A DNA stretch of 36,868 nt, from assembly GCA_017551425.1 (NCBI GenBank), contig JAFZLQ010000013.1, forward strand, positions 1 through 36,868, in the 5' to 3' direction. The position numbers and the translations under genes were made by a program. The stretch is from Bacteroidales bacterium (GTDB lineage: Bacteria > Bacteroidota > Bacteroidia > Bacteroidales > UBA932). Below are positions 23,236-31,546 of this stretch, piece after piece. The stretch's first letter is position 1. The number at the start of each line of letters is the position of its first letter. The notes below the pieces were generated by a model. The model was not told the DNA's origin, searched no databases, and saw nothing but the letters and a program-made list of their open reading frames with translations.

Positions 23236-24516
23236 TTGCCTGTGATTTCGCTCCCTGTCATCCTTCTGAGCCTTTCGCTTCTTCATCCCGCCGACTCTGC
23301 GACAGTGGCGTTCATCCAGGACGCCACCCCTCTCATAGATGAACGGTTCCGCGATTTCGCCCGCCTCCTGACTGTTTCGGACGAATGCATCCCCACTGCG
23401 GGGAACGACTTCGAAATATTCCGCTCCGGAGAGCGCTACAGGGAACTTATCTTCGAAGATTTTCGCAATGCCCGCGAACTGATTGAGATAGAGACCTTCC
23501 TGCTGGCAGAAGAGCCCGGCGGCCTGGAAACCAGGGACATTCTTTGCGAGCGGGCTGCCGACGGCGTCGAGGTTCATTACCTGCATGAGTCCTTCGGAAA
23601 CTTAATGGACTGCATTTTTGACGGCAGGCCTTTGATGACCGGGTTCTACGACGGTTTCCGGAAGGCAGGAATCAAGGTATACGAAAGGACGCCGATCTGG
23701 GAAATCTTCTCCGTGCTTGCAAATCCGGCCACCATCAATCACCGCAAAATCAACATCATAGACGGAAAGATAGCATATACGGGCGGAATGAATTTCACCA
23801 AGGGCAGCCTGCTCGATTGGGAAGACGCCCACATGCGCATCACAGGCCCTGCCGTCAACAGCCTGAGCGCCATCCTCAGGCGCAACTGGGACGCCGTCTG
23901 CACCCGCCCCGGGGACAAGATGGACTTCAGGCTGGAGGTCAGCGCCGCAGCGCCCTCCGAAAGCCCCGGAAAGATTATTCAGATAGTCCCCGACGGCCTG
24001 GACGCTCCGGCGTACATGGCGGAGGAAGCCATAATCCATCTCCTTCAGAACGCCCGCGACTACGTCTGGTTCGAGACCCCCTACATCTTTCCTACCCAAC
24101 GCGTACTCAAGGCGCTGACGGGAGCCGCAGAACGCGGCGTGGACGTCCGGGTCCTCATTCCGATGGTTACGGACCTCGGCCCCGTTGAGCCGGCATTCCA
24201 CACTTGTTTCAAGGAGTGCACGCGCGCCGGAGTGAAGATGTACATGCGCAAGCCGCCGTTCAACCACGCCAAGACCATCGTTTCCGACGATTACCTCACC
24301 TGCATAGCGTCAACAAACATAGACAGGCTGAGTTTCAGGCGCACCTACGAGGCCAACGCCTATATCTACGACGCGCCCACCGCCATCGGGCAGAAAGAGG
24401 CTTTCCTCGAGGCGCTGGAAGGAAGCACCCCCATCGACCAGAAGCTTTTCGACTCCTGGACGACGGGGGAATATGTGCTTCAGTTTCTCACCAGCCTGCT
24501 GGGCCCCTGGCTGTAG
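23236..24516 (+). CDS. Phospholipase D-family protein (cardiolipin synthase-like)
   Basis: About 425 residues with two HKD motifs: NHRKINIIDGKIAYTGGMNF and FNHAKTIVSDDYLTCIASTNID. The N terminus is one hydrophobic segment (about residues 4-16), either a signal peptide or membrane anchor, versus two membrane helices in classical cardiolipin synthases. It likely transfers phosphatidyl groups to make cardiolipin or related lipids. There is no ATG near the start: after the in-frame TAA at 23212 the candidates are TTG at 23236 and GTG at 23242. It is transcribed away from the MATE operon and ends 10 nt from the convergent preA-like gene. Confidence 0.85.
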   Translation: MPVISLPVILLSLSLLHPADSATVAFIQDATPLIDERFRDFARLLTVSDECIPTAGNDFEIFRSGERYRELIFEDFRNARELIEIETFLLAEEPGGLETRDILCERAADGVEVHYLHESFGNLMDCIFDGRPLMTGFYDGFRKAGIKVYERTPIWEIFSVLANPATINHRKINIIDGKIAYTGGMNFTKGSLLDWEDAHMRITGPAVNSLSAILRRNWDAVCTRPGDKMDFRLEVSAAAPSESPGKIIQIVPDGLDAPAYMAEEAIIHLLQNARDYVWFETPYIFPTQRVLKALTGAAERGVDVRVLIPMVTDLGPVEPAFHTCFKECTRAGVKMYMRKPPFNHAKTIVSDDYLTCIASTNIDRLSFRRTYEANAYIYDAPTAIGQKEAFLEALEGSTPIDQKLFDSWTTGEYVLQFLTSLLGPWL

Positions 24517-24526
24517 AATCCGGTTG

Positions 24527-26005
24527 CTACGACTTTTTCTTCACCCTCTTCGCCGGGCCGATGGCGCCGGTGGGGCACACCAGGCGGCATAGCAGGCAGC
24601 CGACGCACCTGGCGCCGTTGACCCTGGGCTGGCGGTCTTCGCCGAAGCTGATGGCCTGATGGCCGCCGTCGGCGCAGGAGGTATAGCAGCGGCCGCATCC
24701 TATGCACTTCTCGCGGTCGATTTTAGGATAGACGATGGTGTCCCGGTCCAGGTCGTGCGGCAGGTAGAACCTGGGAAGCAGTTCGCCCACGAGGTCTGCC
24801 AGCTTGGTGACGCCGCGTTCGGCCATATAGTTCTGCAGGCCCAGGACCAGGTCGTCGATGATGCGGTAGCCGTACTGCATAACTGCCGTGCAGACCTGCA
24901 CGTTGCGACAGCCCAGCTGGATGAATTCCAACGCGTCGCGCCATGTTTCGATACCGCCGATGCCGCTGAACTGGGTGTTCTTCAGGATGGGGTGCTTGAT
25001 CATAGCCAGAATGTGGCGCAGGGCGATGGGCTTGACGGCCCTGCCCGAATAGCCGGAGCCCGTCTGGCAGCCGTTGACCTCGGAGCCTTCGCCCAGGGTG
25101 ACGCTCTTGATGGTGTTGATGGCCGATATTGCATCGGCCCCTCCGGCATAGGCGCCCATGGCGGGGTCGCAGATATGGGCGATGTTGGGGGTCATCTTGG
25201 GGATGACGGGAATGCTGACGCTGCGCTTGACAAATGCGGTGAAGAAGGTGACCAGCTCCGGGTCCTGGCCTACGTCGCTGCCCATGCCGGCCATGCGCAT
25301 CTGAGGGCAGGAGAAGTTGAGTTCCACGGCATCGCAGCCCGCCTCCTCGGCCATTTTGGCCAGCCGCACCCATTCTTCCTCCGACTGCCCCATGATGGAA
25401 GCGACGACGATTTTGGCGGGATAGTTCCGTTTGAGGCGCCTGAGGATGTCGAAGTCCATCTCAACGGGGTTCTCGCTGAGCTGCTCCATATTGCGGAATC
25501 CGTAGAAATCGCCCTTCCTTCCGCTCTCATAGACGGCGTCGAAGCGGGGCGACACTTCCCGGATTTCCTGCAGGCAGATGGTCTTGTAGAAAACGCCCGC
25601 CCAGCCCGCCTCGAAGGCCCGCGCCACCATTTCGTAGTTGGTGCACACGGCAGAAGAGGCCAGGAAGAAGGGGTTCTCGCAGCGGATGCCGCAGAAGTCG
25701 ATGGCGAGGGATGGCCGATCGGAGCCGGCCATGACGCTCACGTCACCACCGGCTCGGCCGGGGGTCTCCGGAAGGGCCTTCACCAGCTCCCGGATACGGA
25801 TGGGGAGGTCGTAATGGATACAGGCCTTTTCTGCGGCTTCCAGTTCGGCCTCATCGGCCTTGGAAACCCATTGCCGTGCAATGGCCTCGTTGCCAAAGCG
25901 GACGGCACGGATGGCTCTGGCGGGATCGGCGTTCCTGCAGGCCTTGCTGCAGGGTGCATCTGCGCATAACAGGCAGCGTGCGGCTTCTTCGTGAAGGTGT
26001 ATCAT
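24527..26005 (-). CDS. preA: PreA-like dihydropyrimidine dehydrogenase-family protein with N-terminal PreT/GltD-type Fe-S segment
   Basis: A 492-residue flavoprotein. Residues 1-60 hold a cysteine cluster (Cys11, 14, 19, 23; CLLCADAPCSKACR) typical of the N terminus of PreT/GltD-type partners. Residues about 97-400 are a dihydroorotate-dehydrogenase-like FMN barrel (ELNFSCPQMRMAGMG, PVIPKMTPNIAHI, GADAISAINTIKS, GIGGIETWRDALEFI). The C terminus has two [4Fe-4S] ferredoxin motifs (CIGCGRCYTSC and CVGCLLCRLVC). The PreA family reduces uracil/thymine with NADH together with PreT, but no PreT gene is adjacent. It is the last gene after a phosphatase/VanX fusion, 12 nt downstream of it. Confidence 0.85.
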   Translation of the reverse strand: MIHLHEEAARCLLCADAPCSKACRNADPARAIRAVRFGNEAIARQWVSKADEAELEAAEKACIHYDLPIRIRELVKALPETPGRAGGDVSVMAGSDRPSLAIDFCGIRCENPFFLASSAVCTNYEMVARAFEAGWAGVFYKTICLQEIREVSPRFDAVYESGRKGDFYGFRNMEQLSENPVEMDFDILRRLKRNYPAKIVVASIMGQSEEEWVRLAKMAEEAGCDAVELNFSCPQMRMAGMGSDVGQDPELVTFFTAFVKRSVSIPVIPKMTPNIAHICDPAMGAYAGGADAISAINTIKSVTLGEGSEVNGCQTGSGYSGRAVKPIALRHILAMIKHPILKNTQFSGIGGIETWRDALEFIQLGCRNVQVCTAVMQYGYRIIDDLVLGLQNYMAERGVTKLADLVGELLPRFYLPHDLDRDTIVYPKIDREKCIGCGRCYTSCADGGHQAISFGEDRQPRVNGARCVGCLLCRLVCPTGAIGPAKRVKKKS

Positions 26006-26017
26006 CAGTTATCTGTT

Positions 26018-27358
26018 CTAGTAAACGGGGAAAGTAAAATAGGTGTCCGGGAAAGGCTCGTCCTTGAGCGTGAAGTGCCACCATTCGCTGTCCAGCGGCT
26101 TGAAGCCGTGGCGGAGCATGGCGTCACGCAATATCATGCGGTTGGCGTACTGCTCCGGAGTGATTCCGGTGTAGTCGGGATGGCTTTCTTCACCGAACCA
26201 ATCGAAGGGCCCGCCCATATCCACGTCTTTTTCCGCCGCCATGTCAAACAGAGTCAAATCAACCGTAGAGCCACGCGTGTGGCCGGATTTCTCCATTATG
26301 AACTCAAGTTCGAAAAGGCGGCTCTTGTCCACGTCGGGATAGAAACAGCGCTTCATCAGTGTATCCGGGACATCCGCCGCCCAGCGGACGAAATGGTCCA
26401 CCGCGCACTGCGGACGGTAGGCGTCGTAAATCTTGAGCCGGTACCCCTGTGCCTTCAGCTCGTCGCTGACCACCTTGAGGCTGTCGGCCGCCCGGCGGGT
26501 AAGCAGGGCCGTCGGCGCCAGGTAGCCGTCGATACGCTGGCCCACGAAATTGTGGGTGCTGTAGTAGCGTATCTCCAGTATGACGTCCGGGATTACATCG
26601 GATATCTTGACGAAGTGCTCACGTCCGCCCTGGCCGGGAGATGCGAGGCGGCGGTATTCATCCTGCGCCAGTGCCATTTGGGCACGGAATTCCGGGTTTG
26701 CCTGCAGGTATGAGTAGCCGATGCTTGCCGCGGGCCGGCTGGCGTCCACGTCGCTCTGCCAGTGGCAGCCCGAAATGACGCGGCTTTCCCCGGAGGCCCA
26801 TGCCCTTGCGAATACCGCCTCGGCGCAGTCCGGGTTGATTTCCGCCATCAGGAGGGCGCAGGCCCAGGCCCGGATGGTATGGCCGGAAGGATATGAACCC
26901 TCGGTGGCAAGCCATTCATCGTCCTGCGGGAAAATGGACGGCTCCTTGAAATAGGCGAACGGCCTGATGCGGAAGTAGTGGGCCTTCGGTTTGAAACGGA
27001 TGTCTTCAATGGTTTTGGTCCCTCGTGTAAGCACTTCGTAAATGGCGGGAGTCTCCGTCCTGGATATATTGAGCCCGAAATGCTCCCCCAGAATGACCAG
27101 CGTGGTGTCCATGCTCCATACCGCATCCCTTATAGCCATCGCCGCCCGCGCAGGATCCTTTCGCTGGGCTTTGCCCCATCTGTAACGCTTGACGTCGTAC
27201 TTGAAGGCGGGCGAGCACATCTCCGGCGGTGCCGGCAGGCACCGGACAAGATCGGGCAACTCGTCGGCGGGGAAATAAGGTTGAACCGTATTGTCCTGTG
27301 CGCTCACGCCCCACAGGCATACAAGCGACAAAAAAATTGATATTATTATCCGTTTCAT
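26018..27358 (-). CDS. Secreted class A acid phosphatase (PAP2) fused to VanX-type D-Ala-D-Ala dipeptidase
   Basis: A 446-residue protein with a Sec signal peptide (1-20, LSLVCLWGVSA). Residues about 30-235 are a PhoN-type phosphatase with the full PAP2 signature: K125-x6-R132-P133, PSGH at 157-160, and SR-x5-H199-x3-D203. Residues about 246-446 are an M15D dipeptidase of the VanX/DdpX type: Arg315 in YDAYRPQ, zinc ligands His360 and Asp367 in SGHTRGSTVD, Glu425 and His428 in EWWHF. Both active sites look intact. The enzyme would act in the periplasm, perhaps on wall-derived D-Ala-D-Ala and phosphate esters. Its ATG directly follows the stop of the upstream aldolase gene. Confidence 0.9.
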   Translation of the reverse strand: MKRIIISIFLSLVCLWGVSAQDNTVQPYFPADELPDLVRCLPAPPEMCSPAFKYDVKRYRWGKAQRKDPARAAMAIRDAVWSMDTTLVILGEHFGLNISRTETPAIYEVLTRGTKTIEDIRFKPKAHYFRIRPFAYFKEPSIFPQDDEWLATEGSYPSGHTIRAWACALLMAEINPDCAEAVFARAWASGESRVISGCHWQSDVDASRPAASIGYSYLQANPEFRAQMALAQDEYRRLASPGQGGREHFVKISDVIPDVILEIRYYSTHNFVGQRIDGYLAPTALLTRRAADSLKVVSDELKAQGYRLKIYDAYRPQCAVDHFVRWAADVPDTLMKRCFYPDVDKSRLFELEFIMEKSGHTRGSTVDLTLFDMAAEKDVDMGGPFDWFGEESHPDYTGITPEQYANRMILRDAMLRHGFKPLDSEWWHFTLKDEPFPDTYFTFPVY

Positions 27359-28381
27359 TCAAAGAATCTCCTGTAGGTGCTTGATTTGTTCAGGCGTGGT
27401 GGCCCAGGAGGTGGCGAAGCGCACGACGGTGTGATTTGCGTCGTATGGCTCCCAGATGTCGAAGCCTACCCGGGTAGCGAGGGCTTCCATCCGCCTGTTC
27501 TCAAGGATTACGAACTGCTGGTTGGTTGGGGTCTCGAGGAAGAAGGGGATGCCTTTTTCCTTGAGTACGGCAATCATTTCCTGCGCACGGTCGATGGCGT
27601 TGGCGGCGATGCGGCCATAGAGGTTGTCCGTGAAGAGTGTGTCGAACTGGATACCCAGAAGCCTGCCCTTCGCAAGGAGGGCACCGTGCTGCTTGACGGT
27701 GGTGAAGAAATGCTTCGGCGCCTTTCTGGGGAAGACGACGGCCTCGCCGCACAGGGCGCCCACCTTGGTGCCGCCGATGTAGAAGACATCGCAGAGGTCC
27801 TTCAGGTCCTGGAGGGTGTAGTCGCACTCCGGGCTTGCCAGGGCGTATCCCAGGCGGGCTCCGTCGATGAACAGCGTCAGACCGTACTTATGTGCAACCG
27901 ACTGGAGCCCGGCGAGTTCCGCGCGGCTGTAGAGTGTTCCGTATTCAGTTGGCAGGGAGATATAGACGAGGCCGGGCCATACCATGTGGTCCCTGTTCAC
28001 GTCTGCGCCGCAGGCGGCGAGGAAGGCATCCAGCTCGCCGGCGTCCATCTTGCCAAAGTGCTGCGGGAGAGTCATGACCTTATGGCCGGTATACTCTACG
28101 GCACCGGCTTCATGGACGTTGATGTGGCCGGTCTGTACGGCCACCGCACCCTCACAGTCGCGAAGCATGGCGGCGATGACGGTTGCGTTGGTCTGCGTGC
28201 CGCCGACCAGCAGGAAGGCCTCGCCGCCGGGACAGGCGCAGGCTTCGAGAATCTTACGCCTGGCGCTTTCTGTGTACGGGTCGCTGCCGTAACCGTCAAG
28301 CTGCTCGAAGTTGGTTTCGGACAGGCGTTTAAGGATTTCGGGGTGCGCGCCCTCGGCGTAATCGCATCTGAAGAGGATCAT
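27359..28381 (-). CDS. Low-specificity L-threonine aldolase-like PLP enzyme
   Basis: A 340-residue fold-type I PLP enzyme of the beta-eliminating lyase/threonine aldolase family. Visible blocks: DGYGSDPYTESARRKI, FLLVGGTQTNATVIAAML, TGHINVHEAGAVEYTGHKV, LFIDGARLGYAL and the PLP-lysine motif YIGGTKVGALCGEA. It cleaves threonine or related beta-hydroxy amino acids to glycine and an aldehyde. It is the first gene of a minus-strand operon; the stop TGA abuts the next ATG (27361-27356). Specificity cannot be read from sequence. Confidence 0.88.
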   Translation of the reverse strand: MILFRCDYAEGAHPEILKRLSETNFEQLDGYGSDPYTESARRKILEACACPGGEAFLLVGGTQTNATVIAAMLRDCEGAVAVQTGHINVHEAGAVEYTGHKVMTLPQHFGKMDAGELDAFLAACGADVNRDHMVWPGLVYISLPTEYGTLYSRAELAGLQSVAHKYGLTLFIDGARLGYALASPECDYTLQDLKDLCDVFYIGGTKVGALCGEAVVFPRKAPKHFFTTVKQHGALLAKGRLLGIQFDTLFTDNLYGRIAANAIDRAQEMIAVLKEKGIPFFLETPTNQQFVILENRRMEALATRVGFDIWEPYDANHTVVRFATSWATTPEQIKHLQEIL

Positions 28382-28425
28382 AACTATCTGTGTCTATCGG
28401 CGGTAAAGATACCACTTTTTGTTTA

Positions 28426-28433
28426 TATATTTG
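28426..28433 (+). promoter_or_regulatory. -7 promoter element for the GIN-domain gene
   Basis: TATATTTG at 28426-28433 matches TAnnTTTG, 19 nt before the ATG at 28453. No clear -33 element is visible at the right spacing. The box also rules out the upstream ATG at 28390. Confidence 0.55.
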
Positions 28434-28452
28434 TATGTCAAAACCAGCTGTT

Positions 28453-29271
28453 ATGAAAAAGTACGGATTTGTCTTTCTGGCTGCCCTTGCGGTCTGTTCT
28501 TGCATTTTTTCGGGTGTGTCCGTCCTGAAGGGGAACGGCGTCGCCGTGGATACCGTCATCGATGTGGAAGGCTTCGACGCCATATCGCTTCCGGCATCGA
28601 CTGATGTAGTGTACAAGCTTACCGACGGCGAGCGGTCAGTCGTGCTCACCTGCGACGAAAAGCTTGTAGATTACTACTATATCCATGTAGAAGACAATGT
28701 CCTGATTGCAGACGTCAAGCCCGGAACCGTCTGCATGTCCACCAAGGTGCAGAGCGTGCTCACCGTCTGTGCCCCTGTCCTTGAGGGCGTGAGGATTTCC
28801 GGATCCGGCGACTGTACCGTCCTCGGCCCCGTTTCCGCAAGCGACGGCTTCTATCTGAAGTGTTCCGGCAGCGGCGACATTTCCGTTTCCGGGAGCGTCA
28901 GCTGTACGGCGTTCACCGCCACCACCTCCGGCAGCGGCGACATAAGCGTCGGTGCGGTCTTTTGCGAGTCCGGCGCCGAAATAAGGACATCCGGCTCGGG
29001 CGATATCGAAATATCAGCCCTTTCCGCGCAATCCGCCCAAATCAGGACCTCCGGCTCCGGAGACATATCCGTAGGGGAAATTACCGCCGACCCGATTACC
29101 GCGGGCTCCTCGGGCAGCGGCGACATCGATCTTATGTGCAAAGATGCCGGTTTCGTGGATGCAAGTACATCCGGATCCGGCGACATCAGCATCCGAGGCA
29201 CCGCCCGCAGCCTCAACAGCAGGCACAGCGGCAGCGGAGACGTCCTCGCCGACGGACTGAGGATTCTCTGA
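28453..29271 (+). CDS. GIN-domain (DUF2807) envelope protein with SGSGD repeats
   Basis: A 272-residue exported protein. The N terminus (MKKYGFVFLAALAVCSC) is a signal peptide with cysteines placed as a possible lipobox. The body is a head-GIN domain: EGFDAISLPASTDVVYKL, then at least seven SGSGD turns spaced about 15-25 residues apart (for example ISGSGDCTV, CSGSGDISV, TSGSGDISI), forming a predicted right-handed beta-helix. The function of DUF2807 proteins is unsettled; in Bacteroidota they often accompany PspC/PadR genes, which here lie 17 kb away. A DUF3667 gene follows 51 nt later. Confidence 0.88.
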   Translation: MKKYGFVFLAALAVCSCIFSGVSVLKGNGVAVDTVIDVEGFDAISLPASTDVVYKLTDGERSVVLTCDEKLVDYYYIHVEDNVLIADVKPGTVCMSTKVQSVLTVCAPVLEGVRISGSGDCTVLGPVSASDGFYLKCSGSGDISVSGSVSCTAFTATTSGSGDISVGAVFCESGAEIRTSGSGDIEISALSAQSAQIRTSGSGDISVGEITADPITAGSSGSGDIDLMCKDAGFVDASTSGSGDISIRGTARSLNSRHSGSGDVLADGLRIL

Positions 29272-29322
29272 GGCCGCGGTACGCCGAAGGCAGTCGCAAT
29301 ACAAAGTGCAAGCGCCGGGATT

Positions 29323-30249
29323 ATGAAACATCGGAACAGGAAAAAGCATCCTTTCGAGGTTCGGGCGCGTGCATTCAGGATCTGGCAGAAACTGGGCGCC
29401 TACCCCTGGAAGAAGGCCAGCAAAGGGAAAGGCAAACAAGGGACGGGAGACTTCTACAAAGGCGCTTTCGACAGCATCCCCTTTCTGAACGACGACGCCA
29501 AGCGCACTTTTGCGCACCTGCTGCTGAGGCCTGGCTATATGATCCGGGACTACACCCGGGGCGAACACGAACGGTATCTCGCACCGCTCACCGCCCTGAT
29601 CATATTCTACGCCTTCTTCGCCCTGATGTCTTCGGTCCTTCAGCCAATCCAGCACGATCAAAGCCTTCCGTTCGACATATCCGGCACGCTGACCTTCAAC
29701 GACGAATCGATACGGATCGAATCGGGACAGGACTCCACAGGAGTCAACCAGACAGCCAAAAGCTTTCTCCAGATCATTCAGCGGGGCTACGTTTATCTGC
29801 ACCTCGACCAACACCCGGAAGAGGTCCACACACAGGGACAGGCCTCCCTGGCGGCGCTGGAAAACGCCCTCCGCAGCCAGGGAATTCCCTTGTTCATCGG
29901 TGATTTCATCCTTCTCTGGCTGGCGATGACGGTGGCGCTCAGGCGATACAAGCTCACCACGTCGGCATGCGCAGCGGCATCGGCATACGTGCTGTGCCAG
30001 TTCAGCTTCTTTATGCTGTTCGCACTGCTGCTCTCCTGGGGCAAGAGCACGTCCATCAGCGCAGGACTAATGATGCTCCTGCTGGTCATAGATTACCGTC
30101 AATGGCTGGGATTGTCCTGGCCCGAAAGCATCAGGCGGACGATCAGGACGGGAATCCTTTATGTTTTGCTGAGTCTTGCGGTAATCGTGGCCGTCGGTAT
30201 AGTGGCGCTGCTGGTCGCACTGCTCAGGAACGCGCCCCAGGGCCTGTAA
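29323..30249 (+). CDS. DUF3667 membrane protein
   Basis: A 308-residue protein with a basic N-terminal cytoplasmic part (MKHRNRKKHPFEVRARAFR), an amphipathic region with LNDDAKRTFAHLL, LLRPGYMIRDYTRGEHERYL (the DUF3667 signature of a Pro-Gly then a basic/Tyr loop before the first helix), and about five membrane spans. Function unknown. It is likely co-transcribed with the GIN-domain gene. A stem (30231-30236 with 30252-30257) followed by CTTTTT ends the unit. Confidence 0.75.
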   Translation: MKHRNRKKHPFEVRARAFRIWQKLGAYPWKKASKGKGKQGTGDFYKGAFDSIPFLNDDAKRTFAHLLLRPGYMIRDYTRGEHERYLAPLTALIIFYAFFALMSSVLQPIQHDQSLPFDISGTLTFNDESIRIESGQDSTGVNQTAKSFLQIIQRGYVYLHLDQHPEEVHTQGQASLAALENALRSQGIPLFIGDFILLWLAMTVALRRYKLTTSACAAASAYVLCQFSFFMLFALLLSWGKSTSISAGLMMLLLVIDYRQWLGLSWPESIRRTIRTGILYVLLSLAVIVAVGIVALLVALLRNAPQGL

Positions 30250-30266
30250 CCGGCGCGGGCCTTTTT
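30231..30266 (+). terminator. Intrinsic terminator after the DUF3667 gene
   Basis: CGCGCC (30231-30236) pairs with GGCGCG (30252-30257), followed by a T-tract at 30262-30266. The left arm overlaps the end of the coding region. Confidence 0.55.
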
Positions 30267-30285
30267 ATTATTGTGGTTAATAGTA

Positions 30286-30293
30286 TATATTTG
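30286..30293 (+). promoter_or_regulatory. -7 promoter element for the GH53 gene
   Basis: TATATTTG at 30286-30293, with only a weak T-rich -33 region (30262-30265). It lies 11 nt from the ATG at 30305, giving a very short leader. Confidence 0.55.
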
Positions 30294-30304
30294 CATATAA
30301 TGAA

Positions 30305-31438
30305 ATGCGACTGATGAGCGCCAAACGCAATTATCTTACTTGCCTGATCCTCTCGCTTGCCTTGACGGCTCTTGTATCATGCGATAAAGAGAAAGCATCG
30401 GAAGCAGATGATGATGATGTCTCTGTCTCTGTCTCTTTTTCACGCGGTGCCGATATTAGTTGGTGTACCGAAATGGAGGCTGAAGGACGTACATTCCACA
30501 CTTCAGCGGGGGATCAGCAGGATATATTTGCCTTAATGAAAGAGATCGGCATGACCGCGGTACGACTCCGGGTCTGGGTAAACCCACAGAAATATGGTTA
30601 CGGCCCTTGGTGCGATATAACAGATGTAGTCAATAAAGCAAAAAGAGCAGCCAGAATTGGGCTGGATGTAATGATTGATTTTCATTACAGCGATTTTTTT
30701 GCAGACCCGATCTCTGAAAACAGACCCATGGAGTGGCAGGCATATGATTTTCAGGAATTAAAGCAAGCAGTGGCGGAACATACCGGAGACGTTCTTTGGT
30801 CCCTGAAGAAAGCCGGCGTCAGCCCGCGCTGGGTGCAAGTTGGGAACGAAACCAATAGTGGGATGCTGTACCCGGCCGGCAAAATTGAATGGGACAAGAC
30901 CGGCCCCGCGCGTTTTGCGAATTACGTTGAACTCAGCAATGCAGGCTATTGGGCTGTTAAAAATGTTTTTCCGGAAGCGCTTGTCATTATCCACCTTGGG
31001 GGCACTGAGAATCCGAGATGGTTTTTCCCTGATTTCAGAGAGGCCGGAGGGAAATTCGACATGATAGGTGTCTCACATTACCCGACTGAACAGGAATGGG
31101 ATAGTGCAAATGCTTCTGCAACCCACAGCAATATAAATGCTGCCATATGGGTGAAAGATATGGCGAAAGATTTTGGCGTCCCCGTTATGCTTGTCGAAAC
31201 AGGATTCGACGTGCACCGGCCGGAGCTTGCTTCAGTCATAATGAAAGACCTGTTTTCGCGAATGGAGGCCATTCCGGAATGTAAAGGAATCTTCTATTGG
31301 GAGCCTGAAGTGGATGGTGTATGGAAGCCTGCTTTCTACAACTCTCTCGGGTGGGGTGCATATGGCATGGGAGCATTTACCACTAGCGGTGCTCCGACAC
31401 ACGCCCTTGATGCTTTCGGGCATAATCAAGAGTGGTAA
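30305..31438 (+). CDS. GH53 endo-beta-1,4-galactanase lipoprotein
   Basis: A 377-residue glycoside hydrolase. Lipoprotein signal: basic start, hydrophobic run and lipobox LVSC (Cys26 by my count), then an acidic linker (EADDDD). The GH53 barrel shows FSRGADISWCTEME, AVRLRVWVNPQ, VMIDFHYSDFFADP, the acid/base in QVGNETNSGM, IGVSHYPTEQEW and the nucleophile in MLVETGFDVH. It hydrolyses beta-1,4-galactan side chains of pectin. The Asp run after the lipobox suggests outer-membrane or surface localisation. No SusC/SusD or other galactan genes are in view. The sequence is AT-richer than all genes to its left. Confidence 0.92.
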   Translation: MRLMSAKRNYLTCLILSLALTALVSCDKEKASEADDDDVSVSVSFSRGADISWCTEMEAEGRTFHTSAGDQQDIFALMKEIGMTAVRLRVWVNPQKYGYGPWCDITDVVNKAKRAARIGLDVMIDFHYSDFFADPISENRPMEWQAYDFQELKQAVAEHTGDVLWSLKKAGVSPRWVQVGNETNSGMLYPAGKIEWDKTGPARFANYVELSNAGYWAVKNVFPEALVIIHLGGTENPRWFFPDFREAGGKFDMIGVSHYPTEQEWDSANASATHSNINAAIWVKDMAKDFGVPVMLVETGFDVHRPELASVIMKDLFSRMEAIPECKGIFYWEPEVDGVWKPAFYNSLGWGAYGMGAFTTSGAPTHALDAFGHNQEW

Positions 31439-31468
31439 GGGAGTGGGGGCGTTCCCTGTTGCACGGAA

Positions 31469-31498
31469 CTCACCATGACATCTTTTTTTGTATATTTG
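31469..31498 (+). promoter_or_regulatory. Promoter of the Cache-sensor pair
   Basis: TTG at 31469-31471, a 19-nt spacer and TATATTTG at 31491-31498 match the Bacteroidota consensus; the ATG is at 31547. Confidence 0.7.
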
Positions 31499-31546
31499 CA
31501 GAACCAGGTACACTAAAACGCATAGCCTCATACTGGACACGCGCTT

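Noticed and set aside
26018..27358. Vancomycin-resistance vanX
   Set aside because: No vanH, vanA or vanRS neighbours; exported and fused to a phosphatase, unlike cytoplasmic VanX of resistance clusters.
28800..29260. Possible CRISPR or tandem DNA repeat (recurring TCCGG...GGCGACAT)
   Set aside because: The repeats are codons for SGSGD turns in a GIN-domain protein, unevenly spaced and degenerate at the DNA level.
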